From Tropicimonas sp. IMCC34011 (lineage in GTDB: Bacteria > Pseudomonadota > Alphaproteobacteria > Rhodobacterales > Rhodobacteraceae), in the NCBI RefSeq assembly GCF_003390865.1, contig NZ_QMEJ01000001.1:930001-994000 (forward strand): a DNA stretch of 64,000 nt. Direction: 5' to 3'. The position numbers were made by a program, and so were the translations under genes. Below the pieces are notes generated by a model that saw nothing but the letters and a program-made list of their open reading frames with translations, was not told where the DNA came from and searched no databases. Below are positions 25,695 through 34,680 of the stretch, piece by piece; positions within the stretch are counted from its first letter, which is position 1, and each line of letters opens with the position of its first letter.

Positions 25695-28606
25695 TCGGCG
25701 GCCAGCACCCGGCGGGCGCGCGCGGCCTGCGCGGCATAATCCTCCTGCCAGTCGGAGGGGCCGTTGGAGGGGGAGACCTGAACCGCCGTCACCTTGTATT
25801 CCGGACAGTTCGTCGCCCAGTCGGAGAACTCGGAGGTGACGACGTTGGCCTGCGTGTCCGGGTGGTGGAACGTGGTGTAGACCACGCCGGGCGCCACGCG
25901 GTCCGTGATCTTCGCGCGCAGGGTCGTCTCGCCCGACCGGGAGGCGAGGCGGACCCAGCCGCCCTCCCTCACGCCCCTCTGTTCGGCATCGTGGGGATGA
26001 AGCTCCAGCACGTCTTCCGCGTGCCAGACGGTATTTTCCGTCCGCCGGGTCTGGGCGCCGACGTTATACTGCGACAGGATCCGGCCCGTCGTGAGCAGAA
26101 GCGGGAAGCGCGGACCGGTGCGCTCGTCCGTCGCGACGTATTCGGTGACGACGAAGAGACCCTTGCCCCGCACGAAGCCATCCACGTGCATGACGGGGGA
26201 GCCTTCGGGCGTGGTCTCGTTGCAGGGCCACTGGACGGAGCCCAGCTCCTCCAGCCGCTCGTAGGAGACGCCGGCGAAGCTCGGCGTGGTGGCGGCGATC
26301 TCGTCCATCACCTGCGCGGGGTGGGTGTAGCGCCAGTCCGCGCCGAGGGCGCCGGCCAGCGCCTGCGTCACCTCCCAGTCGGCCAGACCCGCCTTCGGCG
26401 CCATGACCCGGCGGACGCGATTGATGCGGCGCTCTGCATTGGTGAAGGTCCCGTCCTTCTCGAGGAAGGTCGAACCGGGCAGGAAGACATGAGCGTAGTT
26501 CGCCGTCTCGTTGAGGAAGAGGTCATGGACGATGACGCAGTCCATCGCCGCGAGACCGGCTGCGACGTGCCGCGTGTTGGGGTCCGACTGGAGAATATCC
26601 TCGCCCTGGACGTAGAGTCCGCGGAAGGAGCCGTCGACGGCGGCGTCGAGCATGTTGGGAATCCGAAGGCCCGGCTCGTCCTGGATCCTGCCGCCCCAGA
26701 TCGCCTCGAAGGTCGCGCGGACGCTGTCGTCGTGGACGTGGCGGTAGCCCGGCAGTTCGTGCGGGAAGGAGCCCATGTCGCAAGCGCCCTGCACGTTGTT
26801 CTGACCCCGCAGCGGGTTCACTCCGACGCCGGGACGGCCGATGTTGCCCGTCGCCATGGCCAGGTTGGCGATGGCCATGACGGTGGTCGAGCCCTGGCTG
26901 TGCTCCGTCACGCCGAGGCCGTAATAGATCGCGCCGTTGCCACCCTTCGCGTAAAGGCGCGCGGCGGCGCGCAGCTCGGCGGCGGGCACGCCGGTCAGCG
27001 CTTCGGTCGCCTCGGGGCTGTGCCGCTCGTCCGAAACGAAGGCGGCCCAGTCCGAGAACGCGTCCCAGTCGCAGCGCTCGCGCACGAAGGCCTCGTCCAC
27101 CAGCCCCTCGGTCACGATGACATGGGCGAGCGCGGTCAGGACCGCGACGTTCGTGCCCGGCGTCAGCGCAAGATGGTGGGAGGCGGCGACATGCGGAGAC
27201 TTCACGAGGTCGATCCGGCGCGGGTCGATCACGATCAGCTTCGCGCCCTCCCTCAGTCGCTTCTTCAGGCGTGAGGCGAAGACCGGATGTCCGTCCGTCG
27301 GGTTCGCGCCGATCACTACGGCCACGTCGCATTTCTCGACGCTGTCGAAATCCTGCGTTCCGGCGGAGGTGCCGAAGGTGGTCTTCAGCCCGTAGCCGGT
27401 CGGCGAGTGGCAGACACGGGCGCAGGTATCGACGTTGTTGTTGCCGAAGACCTGTCGGATCATCTTCTGGACGAGGTAGGTCTCTTCGTTGGTGCAGCGC
27501 GAGGAGGTGATGCCCCCGATCGCGCCGACCCCGCTCTCGGCCTGTATGCGGCGAAGACGTTCAGCGGCGAAGGAGAGCGCCTCGTCCCACGACACCTCGC
27601 GCCACGGCTCGGCGATATCCTCCCGGATCATCGGGGACAGGATGCGGTCCGAATGCTCGGCATAGCCATAGGCGAAGCGGCCCTTCACGCAGCTATGGCC
27701 GCGGTTCGCCTTGCCGTGCTTGTAGGGCACCATCCGCACGAGCCGGTCGCCGGACATCTGCGCCTCGAAGGAGCAGCCGACGCCGCAATAGGCGCAGGTG
27801 GTGACCACCTTCCGGTCCGGCACGCCCAGCTCCGCCACGGATTTCTCCTGAAGCGTCGCCGTGGGGCAGGCCTGCACGCAGGCACCGCAGGAGACGCATT
27901 CGGAGGAGAGGAAATCGTCGAACCCCGTCCCGGCGGAGACCCGGCTGTCGAACCCCCGCCCCTCGATGGTCAGCGCGAAGGTGCCCTGCACCTCTTCGCA
28001 GGCCCTGACGCAGCGCGAGCAGACGATGCACTTGGAGGGATCGTAGGTGAAGTAGGGGTTGCTGTCGTCCTTCGGGATATAGGCCGGATTCGCGATCCCG
28101 TCCGGCATCCGCGCCCGTGCCTCGGCCTGGCTCCGCGCGCCAGTGGCCGAAGGGTCGTAGTGGTTGTCGCCCGGCTCGTAGCGCACGTCACGCAGCCCCA
28201 CGGCGCCGGCCATGTCCTGAAGCTCGCAATCGCCGTTCGCGGCGCAGGTCAGGCAGTCGAGCGGGTGATCGGAGACGTAGAGCTCCATCACGCCCTTCCG
28301 GAGCCGCCGCAGCCGTTCGGACTGGGTCGTCACGACCATGCCCTCGGCGACCGGCGTGGTGCAGGAGGCCGGCGTGCCGCGCCGCCCCTCGATCTCCACG
28401 AGGCAGAGCCGGCAGGAGCCGAATGCCTCGATATTGTCCGAGGCGCAGAGCTTGGGAATTCGCGTCCCCGCCTCCGCCGCGGCGCGCATGACCGACGTGC
28501 CGTCCGGAACGGTGATCTCCGCCCCGTCGATGATGAGCGTGACAGGCGCGCCATGCCTCTCCGGCGTGCCGAGATCGTAATCGGACGGGAACCTGAAGTC
28601 CTTCAT
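25691..28606 (-). CDS. fdsA: NAD-dependent formate dehydrogenase alpha (catalytic) subunit
   Basis: The 971-residue molybdenum subunit has, in order: a [2Fe-2S] site (Cys54, 65, 68, 82), a His-Cys3 [4Fe-4S] site (His114, Cys118, 121, 127), two ferredoxin-type [4Fe-4S] clusters (Cys193/196/199/203 and 237/240/243/247), the cofactor-proximal cluster (Cys271/274/278/306), then the bis-MGD domains. Cys399-His400 (RVCHSPTGYG) are the Mo-ligand cysteine and catalytic histidine of FdsA. It oxidises formate to CO2 and passes electrons to FdsB. GGGAGG precedes the ATG at 28606, which overlaps the small upstream ORF by four bases. Confidence 0.95.
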   Translation of the reverse strand: MKDFRFPSDYDLGTPERHGAPVTLIIDGAEITVPDGTSVMRAAAEAGTRIPKLCASDNIEAFGSCRLCLVEIEGRRGTPASCTTPVAEGMVVTTQSERLRRLRKGVMELYVSDHPLDCLTCAANGDCELQDMAGAVGLRDVRYEPGDNHYDPSATGARSQAEARARMPDGIANPAYIPKDDSNPYFTYDPSKCIVCSRCVRACEEVQGTFALTIEGRGFDSRVSAGTGFDDFLSSECVSCGACVQACPTATLQEKSVAELGVPDRKVVTTCAYCGVGCSFEAQMSGDRLVRMVPYKHGKANRGHSCVKGRFAYGYAEHSDRILSPMIREDIAEPWREVSWDEALSFAAERLRRIQAESGVGAIGGITSSRCTNEETYLVQKMIRQVFGNNNVDTCARVCHSPTGYGLKTTFGTSAGTQDFDSVEKCDVAVVIGANPTDGHPVFASRLKKRLREGAKLIVIDPRRIDLVKSPHVAASHHLALTPGTNVAVLTALAHVIVTEGLVDEAFVRERCDWDAFSDWAAFVSDERHSPEATEALTGVPAAELRAAARLYAKGGNGAIYYGLGVTEHSQGSTTVMAIANLAMATGNIGRPGVGVNPLRGQNNVQGACDMGSFPHELPGYRHVHDDSVRATFEAIWGGRIQDEPGLRIPNMLDAAVDGSFRGLYVQGEDILQSDPNTRHVAAGLAAMDCVIVHDLFLNETANYAHVFLPGSTFLEKDGTFTNAERRINRVRRVMAPKAGLADWEVTQALAGALGADWRYTHPAQVMDEIAATTPSFAGVSYERLEELGSVQWPCNETTPEGSPVMHVDGFVRGKGLFVVTEYVATDERTGPRFPLLLTTGRILSQYNVGAQTRRTENTVWHAEDVLELHPHDAEQRGVREGGWVRLASRSGETTLRAKITDRVAPGVVYTTFHHPDTQANVVTSEFSDWATNCPEYKVTAVQVSPSNGPSDWQEDYAAQAARARRVLAAE

Positions 28607-28830
28607 GCGTGCCTCCCCTCGGCGCCCTGCGCCGGACGCTCTTCCAGCAGACCCGCAGGCAGCTCGAAGAGGTAATTGTCCTTGTCGCGGATGTAGATCG
28701 CCCGGCCCTCGCCGGCCATGCGCGACCGCGGCGGGCGGATGCCCTGCCCGCAGATCGCGTCCAGCCGGGCCCCGTCCCCTGCGAGGTCGCTCCGGCCGAT
28801 GACGGGCGCGTGCGTCAGGCCCCGGGTCAT
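28603..28830 (-). CDS. small ORF between fdsB and fdsA, half-VOC-like
   Basis: The 75-residue frame begins in the fdsB stop (ATGA) and ends in the fdsA start (ATGA), so it is read as part of the operon. Its second half, RAIYIRDKDNYLFELPAGLL (20 residues), closely resembles the last strands of a glyoxalase/VOC domain (usual form YFRDPDGNLLEL), including the Glu that is often a metal ligand. The first half (GLTHAPVIGRSDLAG) is less clear. A VOC domain half of this size could dimerise to complete a fold. It is not a standard fds subunit; a role in enzyme assembly or formate or aldehyde handling is speculative. Confidence 0.6.
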   Translation of the reverse strand: MTRGLTHAPVIGRSDLAGDGARLDAICGQGIRPPRSRMAGEGRAIYIRDKDNYLFELPAGLLEERPAQGAEGRHA

Positions 28831-30335
28831 TCTGCAGCCTCCCTGGCGGGGGCGAACTCGTCGGGGAAGTGGCGGAGCGCGGAGAGCACGGGATAGGGGG
28901 TGAACCCGCCAAGGGCGCAGAGGGACCCGGAGGACATGGTCTCGCAGAGGTCCTCGAGCAGCGGAACGGCAGCGGCGTCGCCCCGTCCGATCCGGTCGAT
29001 GGTCTCCACGCCCCTGACGGCGCCGATGCGGCAGGGCGTGCACTTTCCGCAGCTTTCCACGGCACAGAATTCCATCGCGAAGCGGGCCTGTGCCAGCATG
29101 TCCGCCGCGTCGTCGAACACCACGATGCCGGCATGGCCGATGAGACCGCCCTGCCCGTCGAACTCCTCGTAGCCGAAGGCCGTGTCGAAGAGCGAGGGCG
29201 GGAAGTAGGCGCCGAGCGGGCCGCCGACCTGAACCGCCTTCACGGGCCGTCCGCTGGCCGTGCCCCCTGCGATCTTCTCCACCAGCGCGCCGAGCGTCAT
29301 CCCGAAGCCCGCTTCGAACAGGCCGCCGCGTGCGACGTTTCCGGCGATCTGGATCGGGATCGTGCCGCGGGACCGGCCGAGGCCGAAAGCGGCATAGGCC
29401 TCCGGCCCGTTCGCGAGGATCCACGGCACGGAGGCCAGCGTGATCACGTTGTTCACCACCGTCGGGCGTCCCATGAACCCTTCCAGCGCCGGCAGGGGCG
29501 GCTTGGCCCGCACCACGCCGCGCTTCCCCTCGAGGGAGTTCAGAAGGCTGGTCTCCTCGCCGCAGACATAGGCGCCCGCCCCGACGCGGAGCTCGATGTC
29601 GAAGGCGCGGCCGCTGCCCAGCACCGACGCGCCCAGCATCCCGGCGCGCCGCGCGACACCGAGCGCCCGGCGGAAGGCGGCGATGGCCAGCGGGTATTCC
29701 GAGCGGAGATAGACGAAGCCGCTCTCGGCCCCCGTCGCCAGGCCCGCGATCGCCATTCCCTCGATCAGGCAGAGCGGATCGCCCTCGATCATCATGCGGT
29801 CGGCGAAGGTGCCGCTGTCACCCTCGTCGGCATTGCAGACGATGTGCTTGATGGCGCCCGGAGCCCCCCGCACCGTGTCCCACTTGATCCCGGCGGGAAA
29901 GCCCGCGCCGCCGCGCCCGCGCAGACCGCTCTCGGTCACCTCGCGGACGATCTCCTCGGCGGACATCGAGGCAGCGCGGCGCAACCCCGCGAGACCGCCC
30001 TCCGCCTCGTACGCAGCGATGTCGAACGGGTCGATCCGGCCGCAGCGGGCGAAGGCGAGCCGCGTCTGCGCGGCGAGAAAGGGGATCTCCTCCGTCGGGC
30101 CGAGCGCCTTGGCGTGGCCTTCGGGATCCGCGAGCAGTGCCGGAACGTCCCCCGCCTCGAGCGGCCCGAAGGCATGGCGCACGCCGTCCAGCTCCAGCTC
30201 CGCCATCGGCTCCAGCCACGCCATCCCGCGCGACCCCGTTCGCACGGGGGTGATGCCGGCGCCCTCGAACGCCCCGGCCACATCGTCCGCGCCGAGCGCC
30301 GCGGCGAAGCTGTCGGCGGAGAGATACCAGGTCAT
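28827..30335 (-). CDS. fdsB: NAD-dependent formate dehydrogenase beta subunit (diaphorase)
   Basis: The 502-residue subunit fuses an N-terminal thioredoxin-like ferredoxin region (about 1-110) to a NuoF-like domain with the FMN/NADH loop RGRGGAGFPAG (139-149), GAGAYVCGEETSLLNSLEGK (252-271, 20 residues) and a [4Fe-4S] site at Cys429/432/435 plus Cys473. It takes electrons from FdsA through FdsG and reduces NAD+. It overlaps fdsG and the small VOC-like ORF by four bases each. Confidence 0.94.
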   Translation of the reverse strand: MTWYLSADSFAAALGADDVAGAFEGAGITPVRTGSRGMAWLEPMAELELDGVRHAFGPLEAGDVPALLADPEGHAKALGPTEEIPFLAAQTRLAFARCGRIDPFDIAAYEAEGGLAGLRRAASMSAEEIVREVTESGLRGRGGAGFPAGIKWDTVRGAPGAIKHIVCNADEGDSGTFADRMMIEGDPLCLIEGMAIAGLATGAESGFVYLRSEYPLAIAAFRRALGVARRAGMLGASVLGSGRAFDIELRVGAGAYVCGEETSLLNSLEGKRGVVRAKPPLPALEGFMGRPTVVNNVITLASVPWILANGPEAYAAFGLGRSRGTIPIQIAGNVARGGLFEAGFGMTLGALVEKIAGGTASGRPVKAVQVGGPLGAYFPPSLFDTAFGYEEFDGQGGLIGHAGIVVFDDAADMLAQARFAMEFCAVESCGKCTPCRIGAVRGVETIDRIGRGDAAAVPLLEDLCETMSSGSLCALGGFTPYPVLSALRHFPDEFAPAREAAE

Positions 30336-30799
30336 TCCGCGTCCTCCGCCATGTCAGAAAGCGCGCCGGCGGTCGCACGACCGACAAGCCGCTCCCCCAC
30401 CATCGCCGCGGGCGCCGCGGCACAAAGGCCGAGGCAGTAGACCGGCTCGAGCGTCACACCGTCCGCATTCGTCTCCCCCCAGCCGACGCCGAACCGCTCC
30501 TGCACCTCTCGTTCGAGCGCCGCCCCGCCCATCGACTGGCAGGCCTCCGCGCGGCACAGCTTGAGGACCCTTCGGCCCGCGGGGGCCTCCCGGAAATCGT
30601 GGTAGAAGGAGACGACGCCATGCACCTCGGCGCGGCTGAGGTTCAGCTCATCCGCGATCACGGGGATTCCGGAAGGCGGGACATGCCCGAACTCCACCTG
30701 AACCGCATGCAGGATGGGAAGAAGCGGCCCCTCTAGGGCGCCGTGCTCCGCCACGATCTCTCGCAGGCGGGTCTCCAGCCGGGTTGCATCGAGCGCCAT
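30332..30799 (-). CDS. fdsG: NAD-dependent formate dehydrogenase gamma subunit
   Basis: The 155-residue NuoE-like protein has the [2Fe-2S] ligands Cys82, Cys87 (CRAEACQSMG), Cys122 and Cys126 (CLGLCAAAP) in a thioredoxin-like C-terminal domain, preceded by a helical bundle. It is the first gene of the fds operon and lies downstream of an apparent LysR-regulated promoter. Overlap with fdsB is four bases. Confidence 0.93.
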   Translation of the reverse strand: MALDATRLETRLREIVAEHGALEGPLLPILHAVQVEFGHVPPSGIPVIADELNLSRAEVHGVVSFYHDFREAPAGRRVLKLCRAEACQSMGGAALEREVQERFGVGWGETNADGVTLEPVYCLGLCAAAPAAMVGERLVGRATAGALSDMAEDAE

Positions 30800-30834
30800 G
30801 TGCCGCGCGCCTTTCGCTGCCTTGTATCCGTCTG

Positions 30835-30900
30835 CTCTACCTGCCTGATGCAGCGTCGATCAATATTGATGTTGCGTTGAACGATAGGCATCGCCTATCG
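30835..30900 (-). promoter_or_regulatory. fds promoter with LysR-type recognition and activation sites
   Basis: Read on the minus strand: an inverted repeat CGATAGGC-N3-GCCTATCG (30882-30900) contains a T-N11-A core; a second perfect palindrome ATCAATATTGAT covers 30859-30870; TTGATC (30863-30858) and GTAGAG (30840-30835), 17 bases apart, could be -35 and -10. Taking the start near 30828, the first repeat is centred about 63 bases upstream and the second near -36, the usual recognition and activation positions for LysR-type regulators. The fdsG ATG follows at 30799. Confidence 0.6.
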
Positions 30901-30901
30901 C

Positions 30902-31771
30902 TCACGTGCCCGCCCGGGCGGCATCGAGCAGCGCGGCCAGCGCCGGCACCTGCGGCTCGCGCAATGTGGCGACGAGGCCGACGACCGGGGCGGCCCCTTC
31001 CTGTGCGACGGGGCGGGACACGAGCGAGGGGTCGCCGGCGAAAAGGGCCGCCGTCGCTTCGGGCAGGACCGTTTCCCAGCCGCCGCTGCGCACATGCGCG
31101 ATCAGGGCGATCACGGAGTTCGAGGTGAGCCGCGGCGCCCGCCCTGCCCCGGCGCCCAGCATTAGCGCATCGAGGATCCGGCGGTTCTGCATGTCCTCGG
31201 TCAGAAGGCAGAGCGGCCGGGCCGCGACCTCCTCCCACGGGATCGGGCCGTCCTCCGTGCCGGCCCCGCGGGACAGCAGGTAGTAGCGCTCGGCATAAAG
31301 CGGGATCTCCACGCGCCGCCCGGAGGGGGCGCCGAGATAGGTGATCGCCGCATCCGCGTCGAGGCCGTCAAGGCGCTGCGCAGCCTCCGCCGCCGTGGAG
31401 GACCGGATCTCGACGGTCAGCCCGGGGGACCGCGCGAGAAGCGGCCGGGTCAGCCGCTCCGTCATGGCAAGCGCCGTCGGGATGACCGCAAGGCGCAGAT
31501 GCCCCGCGATGCCTTCCCGTGCGGAGCGCATGTCGTCCCGCAGGGCGCGGGCATCGGCGACGATCCGGTGCGCCCAGTCGATCGCGCGGCGCCCCTCCGG
31601 CGTCAGACCGCGATAGCGCGAGCCACGCTCCACGAGCCGGACGCCCAGCTGATCCTCCAGCCGCTTGATCGCCGCCGAGAGCGAGGGCTGGGTAACGCCA
31701 CACCGCTCCGCCGCACGCCCGAAATGGGCCTCGTTGGCCAGAGCGACGAACATCTCGAGCTCGGCCAGCAT
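30902..31771 (-). CDS. LysR-family transcriptional regulator of the fds operon
   Basis: The 289-residue protein has an N-terminal winged helix-turn-helix (residues 1-60; FGRAAERCGVTQPSLSAAIK, 20 residues) and a LysR effector domain. It lies directly upstream of fdsG in the same orientation, and LysR-type inverted repeats lie between the two genes, so it is the likely activator of formate dehydrogenase. The effector is probably formate or a C1 metabolite (inference). Its stop abuts the recognition repeat. Confidence 0.88.
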   Translation of the reverse strand: MLAELEMFVALANEAHFGRAAERCGVTQPSLSAAIKRLEDQLGVRLVERGSRYRGLTPEGRRAIDWAHRIVADARALRDDMRSAREGIAGHLRLAVIPTALAMTERLTRPLLARSPGLTVEIRSSTAAEAAQRLDGLDADAAITYLGAPSGRRVEIPLYAERYYLLSRGAGTEDGPIPWEEVAARPLCLLTEDMQNRRILDALMLGAGAGRAPRLTSNSVIALIAHVRSGGWETVLPEATAALFAGDPSLVSRPVAQEGAAPVVGLVATLREPQVPALAALLDAARAGT

Positions 31772-31782
31772 CGGCGATCAGC

Positions 31783-32457
31783 TCAGGCCGTGCCCGGAGG
31801 CAAGAGGCGCGCGACCACCGCCGGCAGCTTGTCGAAATGATCGAACGCCTCGTGATGCTCGATATCCCCCACTGCAGCGTGCCGGTAGCCTTGGGTGTAG
31901 AGCGCGAAGGGAATGCCGGCGGCCGTGGCGGTCTGCGCGTCCACCTCGCTGTCGCCGACATAGAGAACCGGCCCGCCCCCCAGATCGCCGGCCGCCTTCA
32001 GAAGCGGCGCGGGATCGGGCTTCTGCACCCCGACCATGTCACCGCAGACGACGGTGTCGAATCGCGCCTCGAGATCGAAATGGGCGAGGACGGCACGCGT
32101 GGGGCCCGTGGCCTTGTTGGTGCAGAGCCCGATCGCGAATCCGTACGTCGCCAGGAGCTCCAGCGTGTCCACCACGCCGGGATAGACCTTGGTGTTCTCG
32201 TGCTGGCTCTCGTAGCGCTCGAGGAACGCCGCGGTGATCCGCCCCCTGAGATCCGCATCCTCGGGGTCGAGCCCGGCGGCCCCCATCGCCTTGCCGATGA
32301 AGTGATCCGTACCCCAGCCGATGAAGCCGCGGACCTGCCCCTCGGAGAGCGAGGTGCCGCCCTCCTCCGTCAGGATCGAGTTGACGATGGCATGGATCTC
32401 GGGCGCGCTGTCGATCAGCGTTCCGTCGAGGTCGAAGATGACGATTCCGCGGCTCAC
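31783..32457 (-). CDS. gph: phosphoglycolate phosphatase (HAD superfamily)
   Basis: The 224-residue HAD phosphatase has motif I FDLDGTLID (nucleophile Asp9, acid/base Asp11), the cap helices of the Gph branch, the motif II/III region CTNKATGP and the Mg2+ site GDSEVDAQTA. It would hydrolyse 2-phosphoglycolate, a product of oxidative DNA repair or of Rubisco. The gene is followed by rpe after 50 bases on its upstream side; the pair is known from carbon-fixation operons, but no Calvin-cycle gene is in this window, so a housekeeping role is likely. Confidence 0.85.
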   Translation of the reverse strand: MSRGIVIFDLDGTLIDSAPEIHAIVNSILTEEGGTSLSEGQVRGFIGWGTDHFIGKAMGAAGLDPEDADLRGRITAAFLERYESQHENTKVYPGVVDTLELLATYGFAIGLCTNKATGPTRAVLAHFDLEARFDTVVCGDMVGVQKPDPAPLLKAAGDLGGGPVLYVGDSEVDAQTATAAGIPFALYTQGYRHAAVGDIEHHEAFDHFDKLPAVVARLLPPGTA

Positions 32458-32507
32458 GAGGCGGTCCTTTCGAAACGGGCAAAGATCATGGGAGGCCTTT
32501 CAGGCAG

Positions 32508-33188
32508 TCAGGAGAGGGCGGCGCGAAGCGAGCGGATGTTGTCGGCATAGGGGCCCGGCGCATCGGGTGAGCCGCCGCGGAAGACCGCAGAGCCCGCGAC
32601 GAGCACGTCCGCCCCGGCCTCGACGCACAGCGGCGCCGTCTCGGGATCGACGCCGCCATCGATCTCGATATGCACCGGCCGGTCCCCCAGCGCCTCACGG
32701 AGGCGGCGGATCTTGCCGAGCTGGGAGCGGATGAACTTCTGCCCGCCGAAGCCGGGATTGACGGTCATCACGTCGACGAGGTCCACGAGGTCCAGCACGT
32801 CCAGCACCGCCTCCACCGGCGTTCCGGGATTGAGCGCCACGCCCGGCCGCATCCCGTTTGCGCGGATCGCCTGCAGCGTCCGGTGGATGTGCGGCCCGGC
32901 CTCGACATGGGCGGTCAGGATGTCCGCCCCCGCCTCGGCGAACGCCTCGATATAGGGATCGACGGGCGCGATCATCAGGTGAACGTCCATCACGGTCCCG
33001 ATGTGGGGGCGCAGGGCCTTCGCGACGGGTGCGCCGAAGGTGATGTTGGGCACGAAATGCCCGTCCATCACGTCGACATGGATCCAGTCCGCCCCGGCGG
33101 CCTCGATGGCGCGGATCTCCTCGCCGAAGCGGGAGAAGTCGCAGGAGAGAATGGACGGGGCGATGAGAACGGGTCTGTCGTCGGGCAC
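32508..33188 (-). CDS. rpe: ribulose-phosphate 3-epimerase
   Basis: The 226-residue TIM-barrel enzyme contains IAPSILSCDFSRFGEE at the start, the metal-binding HVDVMDGHFVPN, DVHLMI and MTVNPGFGGQKF, all Rpe hallmarks. It interconverts ribulose 5-phosphate and xylulose 5-phosphate. The GTG at 33188 gives the standard length; AAGGAG lies 12 bases before it, which is long, and in-frame codons reach to 33278. Close proximity to the xylose genes is functionally sensible because xylulose 5-phosphate is the xylose product. Confidence 0.9.
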   Translation of the reverse strand: MPDDRPVLIAPSILSCDFSRFGEEIRAIEAAGADWIHVDVMDGHFVPNITFGAPVAKALRPHIGTVMDVHLMIAPVDPYIEAFAEAGADILTAHVEAGPHIHRTLQAIRANGMRPGVALNPGTPVEAVLDVLDLVDLVDVMTVNPGFGGQKFIRSQLGKIRRLREALGDRPVHIEIDGGVDPETAPLCVEAGADVLVAGSAVFRGGSPDAPGPYADNIRSLRAALS

Positions 33189-33296
33189 GGGGGAAACCAA
33201 CTCCTTGGCGCTTTGCCGTCCTGTCGCACAGCGAGCGCGCTCAGGAAAGACCGCAGCGTCCGGGATCGCCCACGGCAATAGGTTTCACTTGAAGAC

Positions 33297-33325
33297 AAAA
33301 GGGCGCCACCGGCCGGGTGGCGCCC
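33297..33325 (-). terminator. rho-independent terminator after xylA
   Basis: A 10-bp perfect stem (33301-33310 with 33316-33325, arm GGGCGCCACC) with a 5-base loop is followed on the minus strand by TTTTGTCTT. It lies about 57 bases after the xylA stop and separates the xylose operon from rpe. Confidence 0.85.
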
Positions 33326-33381
33326 CTTCCTTTTCGTATCGGCGGCAGACATTCGGGTCGGAAAGTGCCCCGCCTCCGCCC

Positions 33382-34680
33382 TCAGACGTAGCGGTTGACG
33401 ATATTTTCGAGCCGCTCCTGCCGGCCGGAGACCGGCTCGGGGTTGATCCCGTCGCGCAGGACCCGGGCGTGGATATCCTCGATCGAGGCGGAGAGAAGGC
33501 CTTTGCCGGCCTCGGTGTCCCACCCGGCATACCGCTCACGGCGGGCGTCCTCGAGAGCGCCGTCCTTCAGCATCGCCGCAGCCGCCTTGAGGCCGCGGGC
33601 GCAGACATCCATGGCGCCCGCATGGGCGGCGACGAGGTCGGCGGGGTCGAGGGACTGGCGGCGGAGCTTGGCGTCGAAGTTCGTGCCGCCGGTCGTGAAG
33701 CCACCGGCCTTCAGGATCTCGTAATAGGCAAGGGCGACCTCGGGGACGTTGTTCGGGAACTGATCGGTATCCCAGCCCGACTGGTAGTCGTTGCGGTTCA
33801 TGTCGATGGAGCCGAGCATGTCCAGCGACGCCGCAAGGGCGAGTTCGTGCTCGAAGGAATGGCCCGCGAGAATGGCGTGGCCCTGTTCGAGGTTCAGCTT
33901 CACCTCCTTTTCGAGCCCGTACCGCTGCAGGAAGCCGGCCACGGTGGCGACATCGTAGTCGTACTGGTGCTTCGTCGGCTCCTGCGGCTTCGGCTCGATC
34001 AGGATCGTGCCCTTGAAGCCGATCTTGTGCTTGTACTCGACCACGGCATTCAGGAACCGGCCCATATGGTCCATCTCAAGGCGCAGGTCGGTGTTCAGAA
34101 GCGTCTCGTAGCCCTCGCGGCCACCCCACAGGACGTAGTTCTCGCCGCCGAGCCGGTGGGTCGCGTCGAGGCAGTCCTTCACCGTCGCCGCGGAATAGGC
34201 GAAGACGTCCGGATCGGGGTTCGTCGCAGCGCCGGACATGAAGCGGCGATGCGAGAAGAGGTTGGCCGTTCCCCAGAGCAGGCGCGGCCCGCCGGCCGCC
34301 ATCTTCTCACCGATATGATCGATGATGCGCGCGAGGTTGTCCGAGCTTTCGGCGAAGGACGCACCTTCGGGCCGGATGTCCACGTCATGGAAGCAGAAGA
34401 ACGGCTGGCCGAGGATCGCGAAGAGGTCGAAGGCGGCATCCGCCTTGGCTTTGGCCGCCGCGATGTCGTCCCCGAACCAGGGCCGGTCGAAGGTGCGCCC
34501 GCCGAAGGGATCCCCGCCCTCCCAGGCGAAGGAGTGCCACCACGCGACGGCGAAGCGCAGGTGATCTTCCATGCGCTTGCCGTCGACCATCTCGTCCGGG
34601 TCGTAATGGCGGTAGGCCAGATCGGTGGTTGCATCCGGGTCGAAGCTGATGGGCGCGATGCCGTCGAAATAGGAGGTCAT
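33382..34680 (-). CDS. xylA: xylose isomerase
   Basis: The 432-residue enzyme shows the class II xylose isomerase blocks: [12 protein letters not shown] (catalytic His), [37 protein letters not shown] (metal Glu and Lys, 20 residues), [19 protein letters not shown] and [13 protein letters not shown] (metal Asp residues). It converts D-xylose to D-xylulose. It is the last gene of the xylose operon, overlaps the xylB stop by four bases (ATGA) and is followed by a terminator. Confidence 0.95.
   Translation of the reverse strand: MTSYFDGIAPISFDPDATTDLAYRHYDPDEMVDGKRMEDHLRFAVAWWHSFAWEGGDPFGGRTFDRPWFGDDIAAAKAKADAAFDLFAILGQPFFCFHDVDIRPEGASFAESSDNLARIIDHIGEKMAAGGPRLLWGTANLFSHRRFMSGAATNPDPDVFAYSAATVKDCLDATHRLGGENYVLWGGREGYETLLNTDLRLEMDHMGRFLNAVVEYKHKIGFKGTILIEPKPQEPTKHQYDYDVATVAGFLQRYGLEKEVKLNLEQGHAILAGHSFEHELALAASLDMLGSIDMNRNDYQSGWDTDQFPNNVPEVALAYYEILKAGGFTTGGTNFDAKLRRQSLDPADLVAAHAGAMDVCARGLKAAAAMLKDGALEDARRERYAGWDTEAGKGLLSASIEDIHARVLRDGINPEPVSGRQERLENIVNRYV

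Noticed and set aside
25862-28675. Long plus-strand frames opposite fdsA
   Set aside because: Antisense of conserved Fe-S and molybdopterin motifs; low-complexity Arg/Gly/Pro content.
28607-29134. N-terminal extension of FdsA beyond 28606
   Set aside because: It overlaps fdsB out of frame and lacks any domain; ATG at 28606 has GGGAGG and yields the standard FdsA start.
31783-33188. Part of a Calvin-cycle operon (gph-rpe)
   Set aside because: No Rubisco, phosphoribulokinase or CbbR gene is present; the LysR gene is placed to serve fds.
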